Made by a program: the position numbers and the translations under genes. From assembly GCF_002278925.1 (NCBI RefSeq), contig NZ_NCJH01000007.1:1-64000 (forward strand): DNA of 64,000 nt, written 5' to 3'. Position 1 is the stretch's first letter; each line of letters starts with the position of its first letter. Below the pieces are notes generated by a model, which was not told the origin of the DNA, did no database searches, and saw nothing but the letters and a program-made list of their open reading frames with translations. The stretch is from Polaromonas sp. 39-63-25 (GTDB lineage: Bacteria; Pseudomonadota; Gammaproteobacteria; Burkholderiales; Burkholderiaceae_C). Shown piece after piece: positions 1 to 9,679 of the stretch.

Positions 1-1530
1 GTTGCCCGCGTTGCCTTCGAGACGGTTGTTCAGCGTATTACCAACAGCGTTGATGTTGGCGCTGCCTGTCAGGGTCAGGCGTTCGACGTTGTCTGCCAGG
101 GCGTAGGGAACGCTGGCATAGACGGTGTCGGTGCCTTCCAGGGTGTTTTCAACCACCAGGTCGTCACTGGAGTCGACCCAGTATTTGTCGTGGCCCAGGC
201 CGCCAATCAGGATGTCGGCGCCTGCTCCTCCGTCCAGGCTGTCGTTGCCCAGGCCGCCCCAGAGTTTGTTGGAGACGGCGTTGCCGGTGAGTTTGTTGGC
301 AAGATCATTGCCCATGCCGGCTTCGGCGCTGCCGGTGAGCGTCAGGTGCTCGACGTTGTCTCCCAGGCTGTAGTTGACGCTGGCTTCTATGGTGTCGCTG
401 CCTTCAGCAGCGTTCTCGACGACGCTGTCGGCCTGGCTGTTCACGATGTACAGGTCGTTGCCTTTGCCGCCTATCAGGACGTCGGCGCCCAGCCCGCCGT
501 CCAGGGTGTTGCCAGCGTTGTTGCCGGTCAGGACGTTGGACAGCTCGTTGCCGGTCAAACTGGCTGCACTGCCCAGCAGGACGCCGTCTTCGACGTTGGC
601 GGCCAGGGTGGCTGCGCTGATGCGGCTGATGAGGGTGTCGCGGCCGCCGTTGACGTCTTCGATGATGGTGTCCAGATCGTCTTCGAAGAGGTAGGTGTCG
701 TTGCCGGTGCCGCCTGCCAGGGTGTCGGCGCCTTTCATGCCGTTGAGGGTGTCGTTGCCGGCACCGCCTGTCAGGAGGTTGTCGGCCACATTGCCTTGCA
801 GGAGGTTGTTCATCTCGTTGCCGGTGCCGTCTGTGGCCAGCAGGCCGGTGAGGAGGAGGTTCTCGACGTTGGCGCTCAGGGTGTAGGTGGCTGTCGCCTC
901 TACCGTGTCCACGCCTTCACCGGCCAGCTCGGTCACGACATCGGCGGTGTTGTCAACTTCGTACAGGTCGTCGCCTTCCCCGCCCAGCATGTGGTCTGCG
1001 CCCAGGCCGCCTGTCAAACGGTCGTCTCCGGCCAGACCCGTCAGGGTGTTGGCACCGGCGTTGCCGGTGAGTTTGTTGGCGCTTTCGTTGCCGGTGGCGT
1101 CGTTGTTGGCGGTGCCTGTGAGTTGCAGGTCTTCGAGGTTCTCGCCCAGGGTGTAGCTGATGCCGGCGAGCACTCGGTCTGTGCCCTGGTCTTGTTCTTC
1201 AATCACTTCGTCGCCAGTGTTGTCGACGTAGTAGCTGTCGTTGCCCTGCCCGCCTTGCATCACATCGGCCCCGGCCCCGCCGTTGAGGGTGTTGTTGGCG
1301 CTGTTGCCGGTCAGCACGTTGTTCAGGCTGTTGCCGCTTCCGTTGATGGCTTCCGTTCCAGCCAGCGTGAGGTTCTCGACATTCGCAGCCAGGCTCTTGC
1401 TGACCGTGGTGATGACCGTGTCTGTGCCTTCTGCAGTTTTTTCCACCACCACGTCTGCAGCGTTGTCAACGTAGTACGTGTCGTCGCCCAGGCCTCCTGT
1501 CATGCGGTCTGCGCCGGCAGCACCGTCGAT
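1..1530 (-). repeat. Tandem 81/89-90-residue modules at the RTX C-terminus
   Basis: The GTA codon antisense to the YxVD motif recurs at 181, 448, 691, 961, 1228 and 1471. The spacings are therefore 267, 243, 270, 267 and 243 bp wait-free multiples of three: 89, 81, 90, 89 and 81 residues reading right to left in order 81, 89, 90, 81, 89. Each module has a YxVD-xxxDxVxE segment, a TLxxNVExLxLTG segment, an N-rich GNxxNNxLxGN turn and one or two GGxGxD repeats. The array continues past the left edge. Confidence 0.8.
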
Positions 1531-4500
1531 AACATCCCGATTAACCGTTCCTACCAAGACGTCATCGCCGGTTGTCCCGTTAATTCGATTGACCGGAGGC
1601 TGTACCTGCGCCCGGGCGATCTCTAACGCCTCAGCCAGCGTAATTTTCTGTCCATCCTGGAACTCCAGAATTTCTACGCCTGTACCCAAGGGATCGGCCG
1701 CCGTGCCGGGTGAAGCGATGGCCCTAGCCAGCTCGATTGCAACCAATCTTCGGCCGTCCCGCTCCACAACCAGATAGGGTTGAGGATCCCAATATCGGCC
1801 GACATTGGGCAGGAAATACTCGGAATCGGTGCTGGCGGTTTCAACGCTAAATTGAAGATCGTCCAGAAAAATGCCAGGACCGAACTCGACCGTGTCGATG
1901 TCCGCCCCGGGAGGCAAAATTTCCTGGGGAATCCCACCATAGATATAGAACAAATCATTCTTGAGTGGATCGCTGACGGAGTTGTCGGCAATGTAGTCGA
2001 ACCCAACGCCATCCGCTCTGTGGTCGACCACCAAATAACGATCTGGTCCAGCGCCCCCATCGAGTGAATTGAAACCCGGACCACCGTAAATCACATCCGA
2101 CACTTCGGAACCACGAATCGTATCGTTGCCTTCCCCACCATTCATCCAACTGGCAGTAGCTTGCCCAGTCATCAAAATTTCGTTTCGGTCCGTCAGGGCT
2201 ACACTTTTCCCACTGATGACCGAATAATCCTGGCCCCATGTTGGCCATAACGTCACATAGGTGTTCCGCGCGAAGGACGCCAGATTCGCGGTGATCTGAT
2301 CATCACCCTCTCCGCCATTAACCAATCCCGCGGAAAACGTAAAGGTATTGTTCGCAGACCCTAGCTGCACATCCACAGAAGTGGGGGCAGGATCGAAGGT
2401 GTAGTCCGTGGTGTAACCGACCCTCTGCTCGGTAAATGCGGTCAGATTGGGGATGGAGTAGGTGACAGAATGCGGGATCTCATTGAAACTGAGGAGAAAT
2501 TGCCATGCACCATCTCCCAAGACCCGAATACCTGTGGTCGTAACGGTTGTTGTGTAGGTGGTCAACGTATAGTAATTTGTTGCGTAAACGTTGCCCTGTG
2601 CATCGTGGTAGCCACTGACCGTATAGTAATAAGGCGTGCTTTCAGCGACATAGGAGGAGACCGATACGTCTGTTATCGGCTCATTTGAGGTGATTTCCTC
2701 CTTCAGCGCCCCTTTTGCATCGCTTGGATCTTCACGCCAAGCTAAAGCACCAATGCTTCCGGCATATTCAATTTGCATGCGCGCCTTGTATTCATGCTGG
2801 GCTATGAAGCTTGCATTCGCCCGGGCGGGCGTTGTCGGCGGCTCTTCTGTTGGGGGTGCAACCAGATAGTCTGCAAGCGAAGTGCGCACGCCGTCTATGT
2901 CCAATTGGAAGCGCGTCAGTGCGTCGCTTCCTCCTTTTAACTTGACGCCACCCGTGCCCCACAAAACACTGTATTCCTGATTTCCCAAGGAAAATACTTT
3001 GACCTCAGACGCTGACGCTCCTTGCACTTGAATGACATCTGCACCCAGCACGTCAGTGATCTGATCTGCCTCGGCAATGCGGTTGGCGCTAAACGGATCA
3101 CCATCAAACACGTACAAGTCGTTCCCTTCGCCCCCGTTCATCGTGTCTGATCCCAACCCTCCATTCAAGACATCCTGGCCGCCGCCACCGAGCAGCACAT
3201 CGTCGCCTTCGTTTCCAAGCAGGGTGTCGTCTCCATCTCCACCCTCCAGATGATCGCTCCCTTCTCCGCCTTGTAACCTATCCACGCCAGCACCACCGTA
3301 CAGAGTGTCGTTACCCAACTCACCTATCAGAAAATCATTGTCGGTATCACCCCATAGAATGTCGTCGTCCTCGCCACCAGCAAGCAGGTCATCACCATTC
3401 CCTCCGTGCAATACATCTGCCCCGGCACCGCCCGTCAGAACGTCTTGCCCCAGGCCGCCCCGTAGCAGATCATCGCCGTAACTGCCATCGAGAATGTCGT
3501 CTCCGCTACCACCGTCGACAACGTCGTTGCCATTCAGGGCGAACACATTGTCATTTCCACCCAAGGCGTCAATCACCTCTGAACCAGGGTGACCATAAAT
3601 GATGTCGTCGCCTTCTGTGGCAGGCGTAAACGAAAACAGCAACTCATGAATCGAAAGCACGCTGCCGTCCTCAAATGCCACAGTGGCAGCTGACCAAGCA
3701 GCAGCACCTACACCTGAGTCGAAATACCCTTCCAGACGCACACTGGAACTGGTGCCAGACTCCGTGAGATGCGCCGTAATGACCAGGGAGTTGTCTACAC
3801 GGCTGGTCACCCATGTGTACTGAGACTTCGCTCCGGTGAAAACAATCCGGTCAGCGCCGGCTTGTTCCGCACTTTCACCTGGATCCAGCCCAACCAGCAA
3901 GGTCACACTTCCAGCATTGGGCGTAATGACGTAGGTGTCATTGCCTTCTCCGCCAACCAATATGTCGTCGCCACCATCCGCAATCAGGGTGTCATCGCCC
4001 TCGTAACCAAGAAGAACGTCATTGCCTGCCGCACCCCGAACCACGTCATCAAACACAGACCCCACAACAAGGTCATTCCCTTCAGTTGCACGCCCAGCGA
4101 GGTCCCTCTGGACCAGATCAGACAATTCGAACAATTGATCGTCGTCCTGGAACCTTACTTCAGTAATTCCTCCTCGAATCTGCGCACCGGTGGTTCCATC
4201 AACCGTTCGGACCAAAACTTCACCCTGGGCGCCACGTTCAATCACTATGTCGTTAAGCGCAATGCCGCTGCCAAACTCAAGCAAATTGGTTTCCCCGGCA
4301 GCTGGGACAGAGCCGTCGATTCGATCAATACCGTCCCCTGCTCTGATCAACACCGTGTTCCCGGTGCTGTACAGGCCTATGTCGTCGTCGCCCTTGCCAG
4401 CGGATACCAGTGTGTTGTTGTGCTCTGCCTCCAGATAGTCAGAATCCGCGCCCCCGGCCAAAGTCCGTCCTTCCTGCGCGGTTCGGCCATAAACCCAGTC

Positions 4501-7500
4501 TTGCAAGTGGGTGCCAATAAATTCCAGGAAATCAAATGTTTGTCCCTCGATCTCAAGCCATTTGATGGCGCCGCCAGCCAGGCCGTCCTGAACTGCAACT
4601 TTGGCGCCCGTAGCGTTGTAAGTTATGGACAAATATTCAGCGCCACCACTCCGGGCATGATTGAGTTGAATATCCGCAAGCGACGCGCCTTCTATGCGCA
4701 GGGTATTGACGCCTTGTGAATCGCTGATGACGTCGACTCCATTTGCGACAGCGTCACTGGTACGGACCACATACTCGTCATCGCCTTCACCGCCGAATAG
4801 CGAATCGGAACCATTGCCGCCATCCAGTGTGTCATTTCCAGCGCCGCCACGAAGCGTGTCATCGCCGTCATCTCCATTCAGTAAATCATCACCGTCATCG
4901 CCTGATAGCACGTCGTTCTCTGCACCACCCATCAGGACGTCATTGTCTGCGCCGCCGTGGAGTTGATCCACGCCATCGTCGCCCTTCAGCAAGTCAATGC
5001 CTTCATCGCCCCACAGAGAGTCGTCGTCCAGGCCGCCCGTCAGGACATCGTTGTCCGCACCGCCATTGAGGTGGTCCGCGCCTTCGCCACCCATCAGTTC
5101 GTCCTGCCCTGCATCGCCAAACAAGGTATCAACGCCGGCACCGCCATCCAGCACGTCATTACCCTCGCCGCCTTGCAGTTCATCAACGCCGTCGCCTCCC
5201 CGGAGATCGTCATCGCCCGCATCGCCGTACAGCAAGTCGTTGTCTTTCCCACCGACGAGAGTATCGTTTCCACCCTCGCCGCGCAGCTCGTCATCGCCAT
5301 CGCAGCCATCAAGAAAATCGTCACCTTGGTATTCGACGGCGTCCTCTTCCATGTCGCCCACTAGCAAGTCATTGCCCGTTCCGCCCAACAAATAGTCCTC
5401 TCCCGCGCCGCCGAACAACTTGTCGTTGTCGGCCCCGCCTTCAAGATAGTCATTGCCTGCGCCTGTCCCTGTGACGCCCGGGCCATCGCCGTAAATCTCG
5501 TCTTCCCCCGAACCACCGAAGAGAAAATCAGATTGGCCATTTCCGAAAATGATGTCATTTCCACCTTCTCCAGCGATGTAGTCTGAACCGTGCGTCGCCA
5601 GGTCCAGTCCGGTGTTGAATTTAAGAAGGGCCGTGAAAAAGTCCAAAATACCGTTCGTCTCGGGTGTCGCGCCTTCCGCATCTCCATCCAGACGATCATT
5701 GCCTTCGCCGCCCCAGATTGCATCGTCCCCTGCGCCGCCCACAACGATATCGTTGCCCGAACCTGCCAAAACCGTGTCGATTCCGCCACCGGCATTCACT
5801 ACATCGTCTCCCCCGCCTGCATAGATCGTGTCGTTGCCTACATGGCGCGCAGTGTTGAAACTCTCTTCGACTCCAAAAGCGGCCGAGTCGCCCGGTTGAT
5901 GCACAGTCTCAGAGCCGACCTCCGTGTTGCTGTCGAGTAAAAGATCACCGTGGGTATAGCCCAGGTTGCGGACGTCCTGGCCTATCAAGGTGCGAAGGTT
6001 TTGATAGTCAATGTCGATAGTCATATCCAGCAGCCGCACCAGGTGCTGGCGGTAGACCCGGCGACCGCCAGTGTTATCTGCGTCACTCACATAGAGTCGG
6101 GCCCCTTCGTGCACGACGTAAAGCGTTCTCGCATCGCCCGTTAACGGATCATTGCTCCCCGTTACCCAGCCCGCCTCTGTTACGTTTCTTATAGCTCCCG
6201 CATCACCATCGCTATTGATCAGATCGCCTCCTGCCCCGCCCACGATAGTGTCATCACCGGCACCGCCGAACAGAACATCGGCGCCAGTGCTTCCTACGAG
6301 CAGGTCATTGCCGGCTCCGCCATCGATCAGGTAATTGGAGCTCGCACTGTCTGGCAGGGTTTCGCCCTGCTCTATCGCTTCTTGCAGGGTCTGCTCTAAA
6401 TGCGCATATATTCGATCGTTGCCGCCATTGCCTCGTATGTCCTGTTGATCGATGGCCGGAGCCGATCCGCCTTCAATGAGGTCGTCCCCTTGAACGCCTT
6501 CTCCCCAAGCCGTTGACTGGGCAACATTTTGCAAGTGACGTGCCATCTGAGGATTTGGGTTAATGGACGCCCAATACGCTGAGTCACCTTCATCCGTACT
6601 CATGTCGTACGTGGCGGTGACAGGCGTCGGCGCAGGCCCGACCGTCGGCGCTCCTGGCAGGGTGATACCCAAATTGCCGGAAGTGAATTTATTAACACGC
6701 GCTGTAACGCCTGGACCGCTGATAAGCAAGGTGGTGCTGCCGTCACCTTCCTGGCTGGTGGTATAGGTGAAGCGTTTGTCTTCGGACTGCCAAGTGTTGT
6801 CGCTGGTGGTGAGCTTGTTGATGACGCCTGTGCCCAAGATCGTTTCACTGCTATCTGAAGCGATGACCTTGATGCTGCCCAGACCGTCTGAGTCAACAAT
6901 GGTGTCTACGCCAATGTCACTGGCGCGCAAAGTGTAAGTGTCGGTGCCGTTTCCGCCTTTGAGGATGTCTGAGCCCGCTCCGCCGTCGAGTTGATCATTG
7001 CCCGTACCGCCTAGGAGAATATCTTGGCCATTGCCGCCTTTGAGGGTGTCGTTTCCGACGTTGCCTTCTAAGTAGTCGTCGCCGGCATTGGCATTGATAT
7101 AGTCGTCGCCTGCTCCACCGTACAAACGATCCCCCAGACCAAACGCCTCTGAATTTGAGCCGACCAACCCGTTGTCCTGATCGTTGCCAAACATGACTTG
7201 CTGGGCTTCTTGTCCGCTGGCGTTCGCAGCCATGCCTCTGAACTTGATGACCTGGCTGCTGGTGAAGTCGGTATAGGTGTAGTTGGCATTGACTCGGCCC
7301 GGAAGCGCTATGTCGTAGCTTTTATCAACAAGGTTGTGGGAAATGAGCCCTTGCAGCATGGCTGCGCGGTCTGTGTACCAGTTGTCGCTGTAGTCAAAGA
7401 CCTTGGTGGTGTCGCCGTACAAGCGCGCATTGTTGTCGGCGGTCCAAGCAGTGGATAAATCGGGGTTTGCTGCTTTGAGGGCACTAATGGCCGCCGCATC

Positions 7501-8820
7501 GGTAGTGCTGATGACGACTGGGCTTAGGGCATTGAGGCCCAAGAAGACGCCGAAATCTGTCTTCGCCTTGGTGGCTAGGGAATTGTCTGCCAGCGTCAGA
7601 GTACCTTTTTCGAGAATGGCCCCAAAACCGGACGACTCACTAAGCGCCTTCATATTGGCGTGAAGCGATTTACGGGTAGCACTCAGTTGAGCGGCTTCAG
7701 TACTGTCCAGGCTCGTCGCTGGCAGAGCGTTACCCAGAATGACTTTTCTGAGGCCATCAAGCAATGATTCGTAACTTGCTCCGGGTGTGTTCGATGCGCC
7801 GTCAAACAATGCTTTGGCAATACGCGGGTCACTCATATACCGCGCGTCGAGCTTTCCAAACAGCTCAGCCAACGCCAAGCCATCAGCAACATTCGCAACC
7901 GAATGATTGGTGGTCAGGGGTGCCAGTACTTCAGAACGAGTTTCCATACCGACAGTCAGCGTCGTACCGGGATAGGTTCGGGCGATTTCAGAAACACCGT
8001 CGCCAACTGACTCCATACGCAAAATTTTGCTTTCATTCCATTCACCGAACTGTGAAAGTACGGCCTCTGAGTTTGTCGCATTCAGACTACCAGGTGCTGC
8101 AAAGGGGGGGGCATAAAAAGCTACTGCATTGACGGTAATCACATCGTCAAACGCACCGGGAAACAAGCGTTGCGCCAGCATGGCCAAGTGACCGCCAAGA
8201 CTGTGTCCAGCCAAATCAATCTCTTGACCAGGACCCATCAATGCGACCCCGTCAACACCGCCCTCAACCCCTCTATCGGCTCTTAGTTGGGTTTTGAAGG
8301 CATCAAACAATACGTCAGTACCGCCAAGCTGAGAAAAACTATTGCCGTCGAGAAGATAGAGGCTGCGCAGATCAGCTTCACTGTACTCAACCGCAGCACC
8401 ACCAGCGGTCTGCAACTGCCTGACATACCGATACATCGCAAGTGCTTGTGGCTTGGCATAACCAACTATGCCAATCTGTGCGTCGGTGACCAGGCCATCG
8501 CGCAGCGCATCGGTTTCAAACTCCGTACCGGAAAAACCCAGCACCAGCCGATTAGGGTTACTTTTGTCCTGAAACAAAGTAGCGCTAAAGCCACCATTTG
8601 CCAAGGTGTCTTCGTCACGGAATTGGTTCAGAACGCGATAGCGGTTGGTGAAATCAATGGATTGCTGCTCGGCGAAAGCTCCATTAGGAGAGGACTGAAG
8701 CAATGCTTTAGTTTGCGCAGTGGCTAGATCGCTATCCGAATAAATTGCTTGTTTATTGAGCAGCGCGTAGGACGCTTGTGCAAGTTGTGCAAACTCTTTG
8801 AGTTCAGTTGTAGTCTTCAT
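1..8820 (-). CDS. Giant RTX lipase/adhesin-like protein, C-terminus off window
   Basis: One frame runs from the ATG at 8820 to the left edge (2,940 codons); I met no stop in the stretches I translated. The N-terminal ~560 residues look like an alpha/beta-hydrolase lipase domain: GHSLGGH with candidate nucleophile Ser207 at 8200-8202. From about residue 563 come blocks of glycine/aspartate nonapeptides (GGxGxDxLx), known in RTX proteins as Ca2+-binding beta-rolls, at about residues 563-640, 830-880, 990-1360, 1580-1630, 1730-1900 and 2160-2260. Spacer domains separate them, including a Tyr/Thr-rich one at about 2040-2090. The last ~500 visible residues are six longer modules with YxVD and NVExLxLTG motifs. 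No N-terminal signal peptide is evident. Secretion by the adjacent type I system, and a lipase function, are inferred from family and context. The C-terminal secretion signal lies outside the window. Confidence 0.9.
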   Translation of the reverse strand, partial: MKTTTELKEFAQLAQASYALLNKQAIYSDSDLATAQTKALLQSSPNGAFAEQQSIDFTNRYRVLNQFRDEDTLANGGFSATLFQDKSNPNRLVLGFSGTEFETDALRDGLVTDAQIGIVGYAKPQALAMYRYVRQLQTAGGAAVEYSEADLRSLYLLDGNSFSQLGGTDVLFDAFKTQLRADRGVEGGVDGVALMGPGQEIDLAGHSLGGHLAMLAQRLFPGAFDDVITVNAVAFYAPPFAAPGSLNATNSEAVLSQFGEWNESKILRMESVGDGVSEIARTYPGTTLTVGMETRSEVLAPLTTNHSVANVADGLALAELFGKLDARYMSDPRIAKALFDGASNTPGASYESLLDGLRKVILGNALPATSLDSTEAAQLSATRKSLHANMKALSESSGFGAILEKGTLTLADNSLATKAKTDFGVFLGLNALSPVVISTTDAAAISALKAANPDLSTAWTADNNARLYGDTTKVFDYSDNWYTDRAAMLQGLISHNLVDKSYDIALPGRVNANYTYTDFTSSQVIKFRGMAANASGQEAQQVMFGNDQDNGLVGSNSEAFGLGDRLYGGAGDDYINANAGDDYLEGNVGNDTLKGGNGQDILLGGTGNDQLDGGAGSDILKGGNGTDTYTLRASDIGVDTIVDSDGLGSIKVIASDSSETILGTGVINKLTTSDNTWQSEDKRFTYTTSQEGDGSTTLLISGPGVTARVNKFTSGNLGITLPGAPTVGPAPTPVTATYDMSTDEGDSAYWASINPNPQMARHLQNVAQSTAWGEGVQGDDLIEGGSAPAIDQQDIRGNGGNDRIYAHLEQTLQEAIEQGETLPDSASSNYLIDGGAGNDLLVGSTGADVLFGGAGDDTIVGGAGGDLINSDGDAGAIRNVTEAGWVTGSNDPLTGDARTLYVVHEGARLYVSDADNTGGRRVYRQHLVRLLDMTIDIDYQNLRTLIGQDVRNLGYTHGDLLLDSNTEVGSETVHQPGDSAAFGVEESFNTARHVGNDTIYAGGGDDVVNAGGGIDTVLAGSGNDIVVGGAGDDAIWGGEGNDRLDGDAEGATPETNGILDFFTALLKFNTGLDLATHGSDYIAGEGGNDIIFGNGQSDFLFGGSGEDEIYGDGPGVTGTGAGNDYLEGGADNDKLFGGAGEDYLLGGTGNDLLVGDMEEDAVEYQGDDFLDGCDGDDELRGEGGNDTLVGGKDNDLLYGDAGDDDLRGGDGVDELQGGEGNDVLDGGAGVDTLFGDAGQDELMGGEGADHLNGGADNDVLTGGLDDDSLWGDEGIDLLKGDDGVDQLHGGADNDVLMGGAENDVLSGDDGDDLLNGDDGDDTLRGGAGNDTLDGGNGSDSLFGGEGDDEYVVRTSDAVANGVDVISDSQGVNTLRIEGASLADIQLNHARSGGAEYLSITYNATGAKVAVQDGLAGGAIKWLEIEGQTFDFLEFIGTHLQDWVYGRTAQEGRTLAGGADSDYLEAEHNNTLVSAGKGDDDIGLYSTGNTVLIRAGDGIDRIDGSVPAAGETNLLEFGSGIALNDIVIERGAQGEVLVRTVDGTTGAQIRGGITEVRFQDDDQLFELSDLVQRDLAGRATEGNDLVVGSVFDDVVRGAAGNDVLLGYEGDDTLIADGGDDILVGGEGNDTYVITPNAGSVTLLVGLDPGESAEQAGADRIVFTGAKSQYTWVTSRVDNSLVITAHLTESGTSSSVRLEGYFDSGVGAAAWSAATVAFEDGSVLSIHELLFSFTPATEGDDIIYGHPGSEVIDALGGNDNVFALNGNDVVDGGSGDDILDGSYGDDLLRGGLGQDVLTGGAGADVLHGGNGDDLLAGGEDDDILWGDTDNDFLIGELGNDTLYGGAGVDRLQGGEGSDHLEGGDGDDTLLGNEGDDVLLGGGGQDVLNGGLGSDTMNGGEGNDLYVFDGDPFSANRIAEADQITDVLGADVIQVQGASASEVKVFSLGNQEYSVLWGTGGVKLKGGSDALTRFQLDIDGVRTSLADYLVAPPTEEPPTTPARANASFIAQHEYKARMQIEYAGSIGALAWREDPSDAKGALKEEITSNEPITDVSVSSYVAESTPYYYTVSGYHDAQGNVYATNYYTLTTYTTTVTTTGIRVLGDGAWQFLLSFNEIPHSVTYSIPNLTAFTEQRVGYTTDYTFDPAPTSVDVQLGSANNTFTFSAGLVNGGEGDDQITANLASFARNTYVTLWPTWGQDYSVISGKSVALTDRNEILMTGQATASWMNGGEGNDTIRGSEVSDVIYGGPGFNSLDGGAGPDRYLVVDHRADGVGFDYIADNSVSDPLKNDLFYIYGGIPQEILPPGADIDTVEFGPGIFLDDLQFSVETASTDSEYFLPNVGRYWDPQPYLVVERDGRRLVAIELARAIASPGTAADPLGTGVEILEFQDGQKITLAEALEIARAQVQPPVNRINGTTGDDVLVGTVNRDVIDGAAGADRMTGGLGDDTYYVDNAADVVVEKTAEGTDTVITTVSKSLAANVENLTLAGTEAINGSGNSLNNVLTGNSANNTLNGGAGADVMQGGQGNDSYYVDNTGDEVIEEQDQGTDRVLAGISYTLGENLEDLQLTGTANNDATGNESANKLTGNAGANTLTGLAGDDRLTGGLGADHMLGGEGDDLYEVDNTADVVTELAGEGVDTVEATATYTLSANVENLLLTGLLATDGTGNEMNNLLQGNVADNLLTGGAGNDTLNGMKGADTLAGGTGNDTYLFEDDLDTIIEDVNGGRDTLISRISAATLAANVEDGVLLGSAASLTGNELSNVLTGNNAGNTLDGGLGADVLIGGKGNDLYIVNSQADSVVENAAEGSDTIEASVNYSLGDNVEHLTLTGSAEAGMGNDLANKLTGNAVSNKLWGGLGNDSLDGGAGADILIGGLGHDKYWVDSSDDLVVENTLEGTDTVYASVPYALADNVERLTLTGSANINAVGNTLNNRLEGNAGN

Positions 8821-8835
8821 GATTGCTTTCGAAAA

Positions 8836-9534
8836 TTATTTCAAAATTAATTTAGCAAGAGGCTCGTAGGGCAGAATTACGGCATCCGGCTGGCGCTGGT
8901 CTGGACAACGCCAAGTGGGCAACGCATCGGGGTAATGAATCCCTGTCCACCAATGCACCAGTTCCGTATATTTGGCATAAGTCGTGCCACTCCTGCTTAG
9001 CCGTGTTTCTTTGATCGTGCCATGGGGAATATCGGATTCATGCACACTGATCTCAAACACCGTTGGGTCCAAGGTGTGTACATTCGCTTCTGAAAAAATG
9101 AGCTTTGGCTCTTTCCTAGAATCTTTTTCCATGGGTAGACCTGCTCTTGGATTCACTACTGCTGTGTAAGAAAAATAATCCTTTATTTCTTTCCCATCGC
9201 TTGCCCGTTTTCCCGAATTGGACTCAACGAGTTGTAGTTGAGGGAAAAACTGCCAAAGAAGAGCCTTGGAGTCAGTGCTGTTGTAGCGATCCCCCACCAA
9301 CCTCACTCGATCTACTTTCTCTGGCTGAATTAAAACTCTCAGCCCGCCGACGTCCGCGCACATCCTGGCGTGCTCACTTTTAATCTGGTAATACGGCCAA
9401 CAGTACAGAATTGCGGGGACCGGTAGTAGCGCCCAAAGCACAAAACGCCGCCCCCAGGTTTTGCTGCGTAGGCCGATAAAGATGAATGCGACAGGGTGCA
9501 GCGCTGCAAGGATTAAAAAAAGTAACCAACTCAT
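8836..9534 (-). CDS. Two-TM protein of unknown function in the RTX operon
   Basis: Predicted 232 aa from an ATG at 9534 preceded by GGGA; an in-frame GTG at 9564 is an alternative start. Two hydrophobic segments at about residues 3-20 and 32-50 are followed by a soluble domain of ~180 residues containing WWTGIHYPD and an RCPDQRQPD stretch near the C-terminus. The gene ends 15 bp before the RTX start, so the two are very probably co-transcribed. I recognise no family. Its place between the export machinery and a putative lipase suggests an accessory, chaperone or self-protection role, but this is inference only. Confidence 0.7.
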   Translation of the reverse strand: MSWLLFLILAALHPVAFIFIGLRSKTWGRRFVLWALLPVPAILYCWPYYQIKSEHARMCADVGGLRVLIQPEKVDRVRLVGDRYNSTDSKALLWQFFPQLQLVESNSGKRASDGKEIKDYFSYTAVVNPRAGLPMEKDSRKEPKLIFSEANVHTLDPTVFEISVHESDIPHGTIKETRLSRSGTTYAKYTELVHWWTGIHYPDALPTWRCPDQRQPDAVILPYEPLAKLILK

Positions 9535-9679
9535 GATTTCCCTAGAATAAAAAACCTCATGCACCGGAAGTTTGAGCGCTTAGATGATGCGATGAATTGA
9601 GCATCAAATCGGTCTTTACGGGTTGAGTTAGTAGAGTCAACTATTAATTCAATAGCACTACTTAACGTCAATGTTGTCT

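Noticed and set aside
190-1626. Long rightward open frame (478 codons)
   Set aside because: It is antisense, in the same codon register, to the RTX gene; its Val/Ala/Gln-rich product is the mirror of the glycine/aspartate repeats.
1-6300. Repetitive DNA that might be read as a CRISPR array
   Set aside because: The repeats are coding, keep reading frame, vary in sequence and have no unique spacers of even length.
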